A DNA stretch of 64,000 bases. It comes from Azadirachta indica. Lineage: Eukaryota > Streptophyta > Magnoliopsida > Sapindales > Meliaceae. The notes below the pieces were generated by a model. It searched no databases and was not told where the DNA came from. It saw only the letters and a list, made by a program, of their open reading frames with translations. The position numbers and the translations under genes were made by a program. Below, in pieces: positions 1 through 12,500 of the stretch. The stretch covers positions 6,966,102-7,030,101 of the forward strand of contig CM040453.1 in the NCBI GenBank assembly GCA_022749755.1, read 5' to 3'. How positions within the stretch are numbered: position 1 is the stretch's first letter; each line of letters starts with the position of its first letter.

Positions 1-1083
1 TGTCATCTCTTAACGCTTTGAATTCTTTTGAATGAAACCTGTCATATGTGGAGTTTGCAAGAAACTTCACTCACTTACTGTTGTTTACAGAAACTGTCAA
101 ACCCTCTTTACATTGCTGCCAGCTCGGATAACTTGTACTGGTGTTTAGATAAACTCTGGTGGATAATAACGTAAAAGTCCCTAAGCCATTTGATTTTGAA
201 AATAACAAATTAATCCTCCTAAATCCTAATCCGAATGAGAGACCGAGAAAGGAGAACTGGGTAGGCGTGGGAGTCTGAAATCAGTTGACAAAATTTGCTA
301 TTTCAAATTTTAGGAATACACTTTTAACTTACGCCAAAAGTTCAGAGCAAAAAACAAAAAAAAATCAGCGGTCTTATCTTTTGAAAGGCCATAAAATGTT
401 AAAAAATAAGTGAAATTTTAATTTAATTCTTATTATTTTATCGAGCAATTAACACATGCTATTTCTCAAGTATGAGAAGGCTGGAGAAATTCATACGTAT
501 CTCACCTGAATTATTAGTTAATTGTTAAATCTATAAATATTTTGATAAAACAATATTTTGTTTAACCACATAATAATTTTTATTTTAGATAAAACCCTTT
601 TTAATCTTAAAAATGTGAATATATTTTTGTAAAATACATTAATTAACTAAATAATATTATTATTTGATAACACATTAATAATATTACTATTTTTTTATTA
701 TTTTATCTATATTTTAAATAAATGTACATCATTCAAAAATAATTCAAATATGATAAAAAATTTAGATAAATAATTTAAAATTTTTTAAATGTTTAATTAA
801 TTGATTTTTTATTTTGCTTTTAGAGATAAATCTTATAGGTATTTTAATCTTTTTAACAAAAATAAATAGTCAACTAACATTTTATGTGAGGTATATGTGA
901 ATTTCCTTAAATCTTTTATTTATGTGTGAGTTTTATATGTGTTAATTATCTTTTTTTATCATATTTTTTAAAAGTTATATTTTCTTTTACTTTAATAATA
1001 ACAAAGAATTGCCTATTATAAAATTTTTTTTATCACGTATACATCTATTAATATTATATTAAAGGTCTATTAAAGTATAAATA
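1..1083. other. AT-rich intergenic DNA, no gene seen
   Basis: The first ~260 bases are less AT-rich than what follows and could be an untranslated edge of a gene outside the window, but no convincing open frame is visible. From ~300 on the DNA is AT-rich with homopolymer runs and holds nothing I can name. Confidence 0.5.
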
Positions 1084-1240
1084 AGTGTTGTTGTGGCTCA
1101 CCCAAAAATTTATGCACACACAGTGTGAGAATACCCCACATCCAATGAGTAAATGCCCTACACTTTGGCGAATTCGAACACATGCCTTTCATTTGGAGAG
1201 CATGTGCCTTTCACCACCCAACTAAGCATGGGTGGCACCT
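1084..1240 (-). mobile_element. tRNA-derived SINE-like element
   Basis: Read on the minus strand from 1240, the first ~72 bases look like a tRNA head. An A-box-like stretch, ATGCTTAGTTGG, is followed about 35 bases later by a B-box-like GTGTTCGAATTC. These are the internal RNA polymerase III promoter boxes expected in plant SINEs. A tRNA-unrelated body follows and ends near 1084 in AT-rich sequence. The surrounding DNA is far more AT-rich, so the element stands out. I could not define target-site duplications. It could instead be a decayed tRNA pseudogene. Confidence 0.55.
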
Positions 1241-1844
1241 TTTATAAGTATTTTAAATTTAAACTTATATGTAAGATTTGCCTTTTGTAAATATTTTAAA
1301 TTTAAACTTATATATTTATTAATTTGACTAGACTTTTGAAGTTTCTTAACCTGAAAGAAGCACTATCGGATAGTTAAAGAAATTAAAATTTTACTTAAGA
1401 GATTAACTAGCTTGAGAAATGCAAAATAGGGAACTTTTATTGAATTTTTAAGGATAATAGGATTTAGAGTTAGGAGAGTTCATAATCCAATTCAATCAAC
1501 TAATTCGCTCAATCCAAATGCTTTTTAGTGGATTTGGCGAATTATTAAATCGGGTTGGATTCAAAAATTTTAGATCAACTTATAGTGCACTGTATTGTAT
1601 TCACATTGCCAATCTATCATAATCTAATCCACTTCACTAAAATTAATATACAATATTTTAAATAAAAATTCTTTTATAATATATTTTATAAATACAATAA
1701 GTTTAATAATCTATTAATTTTAATTCAATAATTTCCAATAAATTTGTAAGACCAATTTTCATCCAATTAGTCTTTTTCATCCTAAACTTCCTAATTCTCT
1801 TTGAAACCCCAAATAAAAATTTCAAAAGTTCTAAATTATATTTT

Positions 1845-2730
1845 AATGTTTGTAATAGATTATTAAATATTGGTATTAAATTCTTATATATAATTATGTC
1901 TAATGAGTTCTTTTTTCATAATTATATAGTATTTATATATTTCAATTTATACGATTATATTTGTACTTTTAATGTTTAATTTGTACAATTTATTTTCTTT
2001 CATATTATTGACTAATTTCTTTTATATTGGTATTAAATTCTTATATACAATTATTTTTAATGAGTTTGTTTTGATAATTATATGTAATCTTTATATTATT
2101 CAATTCATGCCATTATATTCTTGCTTATTAATGTTTAATTTGTACAATTTTTTTCTTTCATATTATTAACTAATTGAAATTTCTCTTATATTGGTGTTAA
2201 ATTCTTATCTATAATTACATGTAATGAGTTCTTTTTTATATTTTATATATAGTATTTATATTATTCAATTCATACAATTATGCTTGTGTTTATTAATGTT
2301 TAATTTGTACAATTTATTTTCATTCATATTATTAACTAATTGAAACTTCTTTTATATTGGTGTTAAATTCTTATATACAATTATGTTTAATGAGTTCTTG
2401 TTTTTTATATTTATATATAGTACTTATATTATTCAATTCATATAATTATAATTGTGCTTATTAATGTTTAATTTGTACAATTTATTTTCTTTCATATTAT
2501 TAACTAATTGAAATTTCTTTTATATTGGTATTAAATTCTTATTTACAACTATTTCTAATGAGTTTCTTTTGGTAATTATATGTAATCTTTATATTATTCA
2601 ATTCATACAATTATATTTGTGCTTATTAATGTTTAATTTGTACACTTTATTTTCTTTCATATTATTAATTAATTGAAATTTCTTTTATATTGGTGTTAAA
2701 TTCTTGTATACAATTCCATTAGATTTATTA
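1845..2730. repeat. Tandem satellite, ~165-bp unit, about 5 copies
   Basis: The landmark AATGTTTAATTTGTACA starts at 1971, 2130, 2295, 2463 and 2628, giving spacings of 159, 165, 168 and 165 bases. A degenerate copy starts near 1845. Each unit also carries TTATATTGGTRTTAAATTC and a TTATTCAATTCATAC block at fixed offsets. Units differ by point changes and short indels. The unit length is near nucleosome size, as in many plant satellites, but the array is very short. A 65-codon open frame inside it (1972-2169) is a by-product of the repeat. Confidence 0.85.
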
Positions 2731-4319
2731 CTTTTTGGTTTTCTCAATAATCAATATATTTTTTTTGCAATATCCTTTCATTTTTCAAATAAGATTTTAA
2801 GGTATTAAGAAGACTATATTTATACTTAAAAGACTACGTTGGGTGATACTTATTTTTTTTCTTGTTAAAATAAAATTTTGATGACAATATTATGTGAAGG
2901 GTTATAAGTTTTAATAAGTATTCTTGTTAATTTATCATAATTAATTTTAGCACTTTTTTATTTTTGATGTAATTTTAAGAAACAAAATTTTTTATTTAAA
3001 AAAATTAATTATAATTATTTATATATCTATTTTTTATTATTTATTTTAAATGGGTATATTTATTTGAAAGTTTAAATAAATTATATACTATTTTTTCATT
3101 ATCTTCATTAATAAAATATAATTAATATTAAAACTAAATATCTTCAGTTTATTTAGGTTGGATCAAATTTGAAATTTTTTTAAAAGATTAAATTGGAGTC
3201 GATTATTTTGTATCAGATTAGATTGAAAAATTTTCAATTCAAAATCACATATGAATTTAATAAAATCCACCAAATACGATTGGTTGAACGCCCCTAGTCA
3301 GGGCTGGTAACAAATTACAACCGTGGCTAAATTTGTCTTTTACTATGATTTTGGTTAAGGATGAACTCTCAAAGGCAAAAGGAGGTTCAGAGAGCAAGAT
3401 AACCAGGTGGGCCAGGCCGCAATAGCATTAGGCATTTTGCAAATAACCGCCTAATAAAAGGCCGCATCAGGCCCAAAGTAAGGAGGCTACTTACGAGGAC
3501 AAAATACCAAAACCAAGCCCAAGTCCACCAAAAGCGGATTCACGTTTCAAAATTTTCTTCATTAAATATTTTAGAAAGTTTTGTTGGACCTTCCTTATTC
3601 CTTAACTTTTGTATAAATAAGAATACATTTTCATCAAATATAGCCAAGTTTTTCTGACGTATAATATCATATTTATTGTATATAGTATTTATTAATATGA
3701 GAAGCATAACATTCCCTATAGTGCTTAAAAAAATGATTATGTAAAATTCTGCAATATCATATTAATTTTTCGTCACATTTTTTGTCCATTTACATAATTT
3801 CAAGTATTTTAATTTATGCGATAGAAGTAACCTATAACTGGAGAAAATTAACACAAAAAAAGAAAATAGAAATTTGGAAAAGACTGGTGAACTAAAAATG
3901 TTAAGTTGAAATTTTATAGGCACACAACATTTGACTTAAATGCACTAACAATGTTGAATATTTGACAAACTCATCTTCGTCTTATTCCCCTAAAACAGGA
4001 AGCAACTCACATGAATGTGGGGCTCCATTTCTATTTAGCAACACACAATTATTATGCCCGTTGGCCCAACAACCCATAGATTAATGCCCCCACTACACGT
4101 GCTTTAATTTACCCAACAGTCTCCTCTGCATTTCCCTAGTATTCACACTTTCAACCTATTTATTTTTAGCCTACCCATAATTGTTTTTAAAACACATCTA
4201 TTTCCAATATGAACCATTTTTTTTTAAAAAACATAATTAATTATTAATATACTTATGACGAATTTACCTAAAATTTTAGTTGCATAATAAATATTATTAT
4301 GGTATAGTTCGGAAAATTT
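2731..4319. other. Intergenic DNA, no gene seen
   Basis: This is AT-rich sequence with one less AT-rich patch at about 3295-3650. That patch has a TATA-like TGTATAAATAAG near 3610 and could be a decayed LTR or promoter remnant. There was no second copy to compare it with, so I do not assign it. Confidence 0.4.
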
Positions 4320-4440
4320 CTCATAAAAAGTTATTTGTACCCTGCAACATTATTTTAAGGGAGCTACAACCAACCGCGGGACTCGAATCCTGGTAGCTTG
4401 TTGCCCACTAGGAGACGAGAGCAGCACATTTTCTGCTTTC
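4320..4440 (-). mobile_element. SINE-like remnant with B-box
   Basis: On the minus strand, CAGGATTCGAGTCCC (around 4380-4395) matches the tRNA B-box / T-arm consensus well. It is preceded by a weaker A-box-like CTCCTAGTGGGC. The tRNA-like part is shorter than a full tRNA and then runs into AT-rich sequence. This fits a decayed tRNA-derived SINE. A complete tRNA gene is unlikely because no full cloverleaf can be drawn. Confidence 0.4.
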
Positions 4441-4805
4441 TTGACAATTTGTTTAAATATATAATATAGTTTTCTTAAAAAAAAAGAAAAAATACAAAGC
4501 AATCAAATGGGTCCTATTGATGAATAAGTTATCCGAAACAATGGAATGTGTTATTTTACAATAATATCGTCTTGTCATGATTATCGAATTTTAAAAACAT
4601 AAACTTCAAATATTTTAAAGGCCATACTCGTAATTTTTTTACGTTTTAAATTATAAAAATTTCAGGCATGGATGGAACAATATACTTCTCTCTCTCGTAA
4701 CACAGTCAATCTTTTTAAGTTTGGACGAGATATTTTCAACAATCTACAATGTGTATATGTATGTATAGAACCTAGAAACACCATTGTTGAAGCTCTTTTT
4801 TCATG

Positions 4806-7364
4806 TTAATAATACTCGATGGAATTATCCGTGCTACTGTCGGCCGTTGCAAAATCCCGACAAGTAATCGTCGGGGGAATGAACGGCGGCTTTGTACATC
4901 TCAACAGTGCCCAATTAACTCCGTCAAAAAATTGATGGTGCTTGATAGCAGTAGATCCCATTTTAGAACCCATTCGCCTCGTGGGATCCTTTACAAGAAG
5001 TTGCGTGATCAAATCCTTAGCCGGACCTGGCACCGATGGTTCCTTCGGGAATTCAAGGGCTCGAGCCACAATGTTAGCCAGGGTTAACTCGTGGTCAATA
5101 CCCTTAAACGGTGTCGTACCATAAAACAATTCATATATAAATATGCCTAAGGTCCACCAATCCACTGCGCTTCCGTGTCCCTCGCCAGATACAATCTCCG
5201 GGGCCAAGTACTCGTGGGTCCCGACGAATGACATTGATCTTACATCGAGTGGCTCCGCCACTATCTCGAGGGTCCCTCGGTTTCCCAATTTCTTTTTGCG
5301 TTTACGCCTTGGATGAAGACACGAAACAGCTGGCACAATACAATTGGGTATGATGCATGATGAGTTCCCAAATCGAGGTGGATCAACGGCATAATCACTC
5401 GGTTGATCGCTGACTTGAGGAGTTTGATCAGATACAAGCTGAGCCGTTGATGTTGAAGTATCCCCTTTTAAGGAGAGATCAAAGTCTGTCAGCATGATGT
5501 GACCGTCCGATCTCACCAGCACGTTCTCGGGTTTCAGATCACGGTAGATTATTCCCATCATGTGTAGGTACTCCAGAGCAACCACTACTTCTGATGCGTA
5601 GAACCTGGAAACACTCAACAAAAATCATAGTTTAATTCTCATGCGCAACAACAGCGCGTGACCTGCACTTTCAATCACAATCAAAAAAATTCACTTAACG
5701 CCATATCATTGATCAATAAGGTTCGAAATAATGATAAAAGAAAAAGGTTAAAACCAAAAAGTGGGTCCACTTTGATGGGTAATTTTGAACGAACCGATTG
5801 AACAGTGTTTACGTACGGTAAACTCGCGTGGGACAGACACCAACAAAATCTTAAGTGGCTAAAACTCCTGCCAACGGGTCCACTCGATTCGATGAGCTGG
5901 CTGACATCGCGCTGTACAACGGGTAATTCTACTTCGACTAAATTGCTGATTTACCGAAAAGGACGGGGTAATGCGAATGAATTTAAGAAATATCGAGTAA
6001 TATATAAAATCTACGGGGCCAAATTAGGAAAGCGAAAATATAATATGGAAAATTGAAGGCAGATGACGACAAATTAGAAATTTCCTAAAATGATAATAAC
6101 ACTTGGGTCCCTAAATTTTGATATATAACAAATAAAGAAAGTTTATAAACTTTTTCTAATAACATTTGGGTACCTACTGTCTACACTGTACTACTGCCAA
6201 ATACCGTTACCGACGTGAGTATTATAGCAGAAGCCTGCGCAACAAACAAGTTTCACTTTTTTTTTTTTTTTTTAAAAAATTTGGTAAGAAACAAGACTCG
6301 AATTAAAAAAATACATTTAACTTTTTTAAATATTTCCTAAAACGTACAACACTCAGAAAAGGAGAAGCTTATGAAAAAAAATAAATAAATAAATAAAGGA
6401 AGAGCCATGATCTCTCGTGAGACCCATAATTCGTGCGCTGACTCAACAATCAACGGCCATTGTCAACACTCAACAAAACGTAGGCTTTGCATAAAAAAAA
6501 TACACCGTCGATTCTCACATTACGATCCAGTGCATGACAGACGGACCAAAAATAATCGCGGACCCACATGCAATAAACAGTCCTAAACAAACGGTAAACG
6601 CACCCTACTTCCCATCATTGATTGATTTTCAAAACTGTACGAAAGGTGAATTATACGCACCGGACGGCGGATTCATGGAATCGTTTGTCGGGTTGGCGTT
6701 GACGGAGCACATGAAGATCGCCGCCAGGACAGAACTCGGTCAACAAACAAGACCACCTCCGACAATCCAACGTGGCATATAACGTAGGCAAAAATGGATG
6801 ATCCAACATTTCCAATATTTCCCTTTCTATCCTCGCTCTACTCTCTTTGTTTCTACTGGCCAGTTCTTTCTTATCCATCACTTTCGCTGCAAACAAACAT
6901 CCATCGACTCCCGAGGCGCCTTTATTCTTCAGTTCCACGAGGTAGACACTGCCGATGTCGCCGCTTCCGAGGCGGTGAACGAAGCGGAGGTCGTTAAGTG
7001 TTAAAGGATCGGTTTCCGAACTTGCACGTCGGATTGCATGCCAGCAAGGATCGTCGCATTGTGGAGCGTGGTGGTGGTGCTTTGTGGAGGAGGAAGGGAT
7101 GCTTGAGGTGGTCCACGTAGTTTCCGAACCTGAACTGGGACTGCGTTTCAGATCTACAGCTGTGGCAGTGGTGGTAGTAGAGGTGAAGCTAAGACTATCG
7201 GGATCGCTGGCGAGATCGTCGGCGCATGGTTGCATTGTGGTGGCGGTGGTGGTGGAGGAGGAGGAGGAGCCACCGTAAGAAGAGTGAGAATGAGAATGGG
7301 GAGGGAGTGGGAGGGAGGGTTTTGAAGGGAGGATTTGGGAGGAAGGTGGAGTATGGGCCGGCAA
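4806..7364 (-). CDS. AGCVIII protein kinase, PINOID/WAG (AGC3) clade
   Basis: Two exons, 7364-6661 and 5604-4806, join in frame across a GT-AG intron (6660-5605) to give 500 residues. The N-terminal ~100 residues are Ser/Thr/His-rich. The kinase domain follows: glycine loop LGSGDIGSV (~132-140), Lys161 in FAAKVMDKK, catalytic YRDLKPEN (255-262), and DFD (275-277) in place of DFG, the hallmark of plant AGCVIII kinases. A long insertion with a basic PRRKRKKK patch precedes the activation segment [12 protein letters not shown]. The protein ends in an aromatic IEYY tail. In Arabidopsis, PID, PID2/AGC3-4, WAG1 and WAG2 phosphorylate PIN auxin carriers at the plasma membrane and act in organ initiation. 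The single intron and the C-terminal lobe suggest PID2/AGC3-4 most, but that is recall rather than an alignment. The start is uncertain: Met44 at 7235 is an alternative, giving 457 residues. Confidence 0.88.
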
Positions 7365-7398
7365 AATGAGGTTGGGCCATGTGGCAGGTTTGTGGCTC

Positions 7399-7408
7399 TA
7401 TATTTATT
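7399..7408 (-). promoter_or_regulatory. Possible TATA box of the AGC kinase gene
   Basis: On the minus strand the stretch ATAAATATAG lies about 35-45 bases upstream of the first in-frame ATG (7364). If it is the functional TATA box, transcription would start around 7370 and leave almost no leader for that ATG. This makes the next in-frame ATG (7235) a serious alternative start. Confidence 0.35.
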
Positions 7409-9517
7409 ATTTAATATTTTGAATTTTATTTTTTTTTTAAAAAAATATTGGCATAATTTTAATTTTCGTTAATAATCTGCGCGGGTCATCATCATGACTC
7501 ATGGACGCCAATGATTTTATTTTTATTTTTATTTTTAATTTATTAGTATTTTATTAGAAGATAAAGATTCTTTAATTTTGGTAAATAATTATAATTAACA
7601 TTCTATTTGTAATTGTGTCACAAGGCAAAGTGATCTTCTTGCTTTGGTTAGATTAGATATGATATATCTTATCAATTATAATATTCGAAAGAATAATCTG
7701 ACCTTAAATGTACACTAACTAATAAGTTAATTTTGATAATTTCACGTATTATGTCTTTATTAACTTGTATTGAACTTTATGTTACAATTATAAAGTATAA
7801 TAATATAGTTAATTCTATACTTTGATATATTTTTACAAAGTTTATAATCAAAGCCATATCAAATAAATGATAAAACTTTCTATTCCAATTTTACACCGTG
7901 ATAATCTACAGGAAGACGTTAGAACCAGAATATTTTTTTTTTTTCAGACTTTTAAATGATATTGCCATAATTGCCACTTTTTAGAAAAGGTAGATTCTTA
8001 ATTTACTTATTTTATTATTTAGCCTTACAATTCTAGAGAATTTAGCATAATAGTGTGATTTGATATTTCTTTCTTTTAATTTTAAAAAATTGTGAAGAAG
8101 TAAAAAGGGTTAAAGAAGAGACTAATATAATAATTAGTGTCTAGAAGCATGTTGAAAAGGCTATGAAAACAAGCTAGCATGGTTTTATGAGTTATAACTG
8201 CGTTTGACTCGTCATCTTTTAACTTCATAATCATTGAATTTACTCATTCCTCATCATCCCTTATGCCAAATCTTTTAATTTAATTATTTAAATATTTAGA
8301 TAATCACATCAATCTTCTTTCAAATTTAATTAGAATAAATAAATATTTATACAAATCCGTTGGAGCTACTATTTGAATTTAACTGTTTATTAAAAGAAAA
8401 AAAAAAAAGGTTTTATCAGAAACAATACCATATTTCATCATCCTCTACTCTAGAAACAATACTGATTTGATCTTTGTGCTTGTCTTTAGAGAGGCCATAT
8501 GATATCTTTGTCAACTGAGCACAGACTAGGTCCCTAAACAATAATATCCATCAAAATTTATATTTCTTCACTGTGGATTGAAGCTCCTATTATAAGCTAT
8601 AGAATCTGCTTCTGTTTGTCTTCTAATGTTTGTACAATTTCAATTACTTGATATATGTTTATATACATATCCAGCTTGTTGATGAAATTTTCCATTGTTA
8701 GACAGTGTCACTACCTTTCAATTAGCTGTTGTCTAGTGATATAACAAAGCTGTCCACAAGATTAAATCAACAAACCTCACTGGACCCAGAAAACGATATC
8801 CCATTTATAATAAAAATTTTGTTGGTTCAATAAATAAAACCTTTTAAAAGAGTGTAAGGGATTTGAGGTTCAAAATCTCACTCACATTAGTTTAGATACA
8901 AGTTGAATTTTCATTTATATGATCTTTAGAAAAGAATTTTTTTTATTATTATTATTATTTTTTGAACTAAACATTTGTCATCGGTCTACAATTATGTTTA
9001 TTCAACCCAAAACTCCTGCCATAATTTGCAAATGTCTAAAAGAGTATGCCTCATTTGAAAAATATAAACAACAAAGTCATCAATAGTAAATAAATTAATT
9101 AAGAAATAACATCACTTTTGTGGGATGCAATAGCTGAAAGCAACCCGAGGAGATTCAGACCTTTGCAAAACAGAGCTAGAAATATACTAGGATTTCTAAA
9201 AGTACATATAATATACATATATGAATCACAGTGAATTCAAATAATGTCAGTCAATTTTATATCTGATACTAAAGTCCTAAACAACGAACAGTTTCCAATT
9301 CAATGTGATACAGGATCATTCGAGTGCTATTGGTAATCCTATATCAGAATAAGCAATTGATGCAAATAATCTTGTAATCCTACCCTTAACTAATTCAGAA
9401 AAAACTAATGAGTACTTAGAATTCACGAGCCAGCTTCTTATTTTCATCAGTTGAGAATAACAGACTATATAGGGAGAAATTCTAGTTTTCTAGTCCATCT
9501 TAGCAGCATCAAGAAAC
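7409..9517. other. Intergenic: kinase promoter and 3' flank of invertase gene
   Basis: AT-rich sequence with no supported open frame. Around 8850-8890 there is a weak B-box-like GAGGTTCAAAATCTCAC on the plus strand that may be another decayed SINE. The ~200 bases next to 9518 are probably the 3' UTR of the invertase gene. Confidence 0.4.
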
Positions 9518-12500
9518 TTACACTATGTAGGTCTGTTTCGAATTCTTCCTTCCTCGCTTTCTTCTCGGGTTGGCACTGATCATACAAGAGAAAGCATTGA
9601 CAAGGTCTGAGTCCTCCTCAGTTATTAAAATTTTAGCTGCACTTGGGTCTGCAAGTAGGAGTTTTGCCACAAGGTATCCTGCAATAGACCAAGTCTGGTA
9701 CAAGCGCGATTGTTTTCCAATGAACCTGGCTCTTTTGGTGTCATAATATTCAGCCCACTTGTCTCGTGATAGGCGTCTCTCAGCAACCTGAACAGCTTTT
9801 GCAGCAATTTCTGGTCTGTTCATCCTCAAGCATGCAACAGTGAACTGCAAATTGCCATTTGAATGTGTTAAGATAATGTACTCCATTTCAAATATGGACT
9901 GACCAATAAAGTCACGCTTAACTAATGCCCATAATTCACCAAAAGAATATGATTGACACACAGAACCTACATTGGATCGAATATTGTGAGACTGCTGCAG
10001 AGATGAAGCTGCCGTGCCTAGGGCATCCACAGACTATAACCTTAAAATAACTTAAGTAATGGTTTGAAAAGTCATTGCCAACATTATCTTTTTCATATTG
10101 CCATGTTATGTGAATATTGGCTTCTCAGATCAAATGTACTAGCACTATCTTAACATTATCGTTGGCATGCAGATTAATATTGTCTAATATGTAATATTAA
10201 CGGTAGGGAGAGGATCATAAGGGTTTAGCCAACTTACGACTTCAACTTCCCTAGTTCTTATTTTCATCTTCTTGTTTTACATCTTTCACTAAAATTTTCA
10301 GACCTATAATATCATTATTTGATTGATACAAGCAGGCACTTCCCAAAGACTCTGACGCTGGAGGTGTTTGCATTTGATTCTTCCCTTCAATATTACTTTT
10401 ACCGTCCAACTATACTACCATGACTAACCTGCCAGAGGAGAGTTGGCCAGGAACCACCATTGTGATAAGACCAAGGCCTAAAAGAAAAACAAGCTTGAAA
10501 TGATCAGACCATGAAAATGTGAGTGAACAGAGAAAGTAGTAAAAACAATGACAACATCAAGTTAGATATATTACGTGTTCTTAGGATCACTGCCTGTGAT
10601 GATCTGCCACTCCTGACCTTCAAGAGCAGGATAACATATCTTAAGTGGCATATCTGCTACTAGGTCTGCCCATTTGGCTTCAATCAGATCCAGTATAGCA
10701 TGCGACTGATCCATCGTTGCAAGACTACTTACTATAGACCAAAGATTTCCCAGTGAAAAGAATCGGAAATCCATGTGAGCTGGTTGCAAGTTTCCAATTA
10801 GATAGCCACCTTTATTTGGCATCCATTCCCCCAACCAAGAAGGAATCTGATCAGGGTAAATGTTGAATTTATTAACTGCATCATATGAGTATTCTTCGGT
10901 TTTGTACCGGTAAATCTCATTTAATTTCTTTAAATCAATCCAATAATACTCTCTGACGTGGAATGAGAGAGCAACCAGACGATTGTTTAATGCTCGAATG
11001 AGATCAGCCGATCCATCCTCTGGAGTAAGCATCTCACGTGCACAAAGCAATGCTGAATAAAATAATGCCTACATGAACAAAAACATCATATGAAATCAGA
11101 TTAGGCTCAAATTATCTTACAAGAAAACAAGCAATAAGGGGTAAGAAGAGGAAAATCACAAGGTAAGAGTCAGGGTTACTCGAGCAACAACGATTGTAAC
11201 GAAGCACCCAGCTGGTTTGACTAGTACAACCTTTTGGGGTGGTATAACAGGTTTGGGATTCAAATTCCACTCACCAGGGACGTGAGGGATTCGGTTTATA
11301 GTTTTATTTTTTTAAAAAAAATTAATTTAAAAGAAAAAGAAAAAAGCATGAAAAAAAATTAATTTTCTTAAATGCAATCATTCAAAGAATGATGAGAGAA
11401 CTTAGGTACCTGGATTTCAAGAGGATGACCATGAATTCCCATTCGACGATCTATCATGCAGGAACCATCAGTTACCAATAATGTGGGAAACATGTCAAAG
11501 CCATCAGCAAGACATAACCTCAGAATCATCTTGATCCCAGTTTGCACATCAATTCTGTCCTGAACTGAGAGATCACCAGAGCATTTTCCATATGCCCGTA
11601 ACAATATAATCCACCATAGTCCTAAGATTTGCAAAGAAAAATTTATCACAATCAAGGTCAAGAATCTTCTCCTTTCCAAGAAAAACTTGTTAAACCGAAA
11701 AGTCTTACTTACCAGAGTCAACTGGTGCAACACGACCAATTGCTGCCTCCCCAAAGTCAGGATCCAGCACTTCTTCAGTTGCCGAATCATCACCATCCAA
11801 AGGAACTGTGCGCACTTTGAAACTAGCAGGCATCAATCCTTGACCAGGACTATGACAGTCCATTGTTTTCTCCCAGCTCTGCAATACAAGGAATCATGTA
11901 AAACAGACAGCATAAACAATAGGTATATTGAATAACAAGCTAGCAGTTATTTAGTTAGACCATTCATCTTGTAAGCCATATGGTAAAATAGGCTTGTAAC
12001 CCGAAAGGGAAAACAGAAAAGAATTAGTAATATTGGAAAGATTCAGCTCAGACATGTAAACAGATTGCGTGGAGATGTATGAGCAAACTATGTCACATTT
12101 TGATTAACTGGAAAAGCATACAAGAGCATGGAATGCACAGTATGAACATTTATATATTCATATAAGTTTGGTGAAAATGACTTTCTGGTTTCTGACTCCA
12201 TTAGTGATGACTCACATTATCACAGTATTAATAGAAGTTACACACTCAAGCACTCAAATGTATGTGATTTTCCCAGAAGAGCGGCATGCAAACAGATCCA
12301 AGTGGTGAATAAAACAGTTAAAACATGAGCTATTTTTAACTTTTGCAATGCACAGAACAGTTACACCTGAAAGTCTCAAAATATATATAATTTTTGTTTT
12401 GAAGAATAAATAATACCATGATATGGTATGATCTTACAAATAAATTTGATGGCACCCAAAGAGCACAAAACATACTTACAGAATAATCTAGCAAGAGGAG

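Noticed and set aside
1972..2169. 65-codon hydrophobic frame
   Set aside because: It lies entirely inside the AT-rich ~165-bp satellite and has the composition expected by chance.
3295..3650. Less AT-rich patch with a TATA-like motif, possible solo LTR
   Set aside because: No second copy, no clear TG...CA ends or target duplication in the window.
8850..8890. Weak tRNA B-box-like sequence
   Set aside because: No A-box at the right distance and no clear element boundaries, so too weak to call a SINE.
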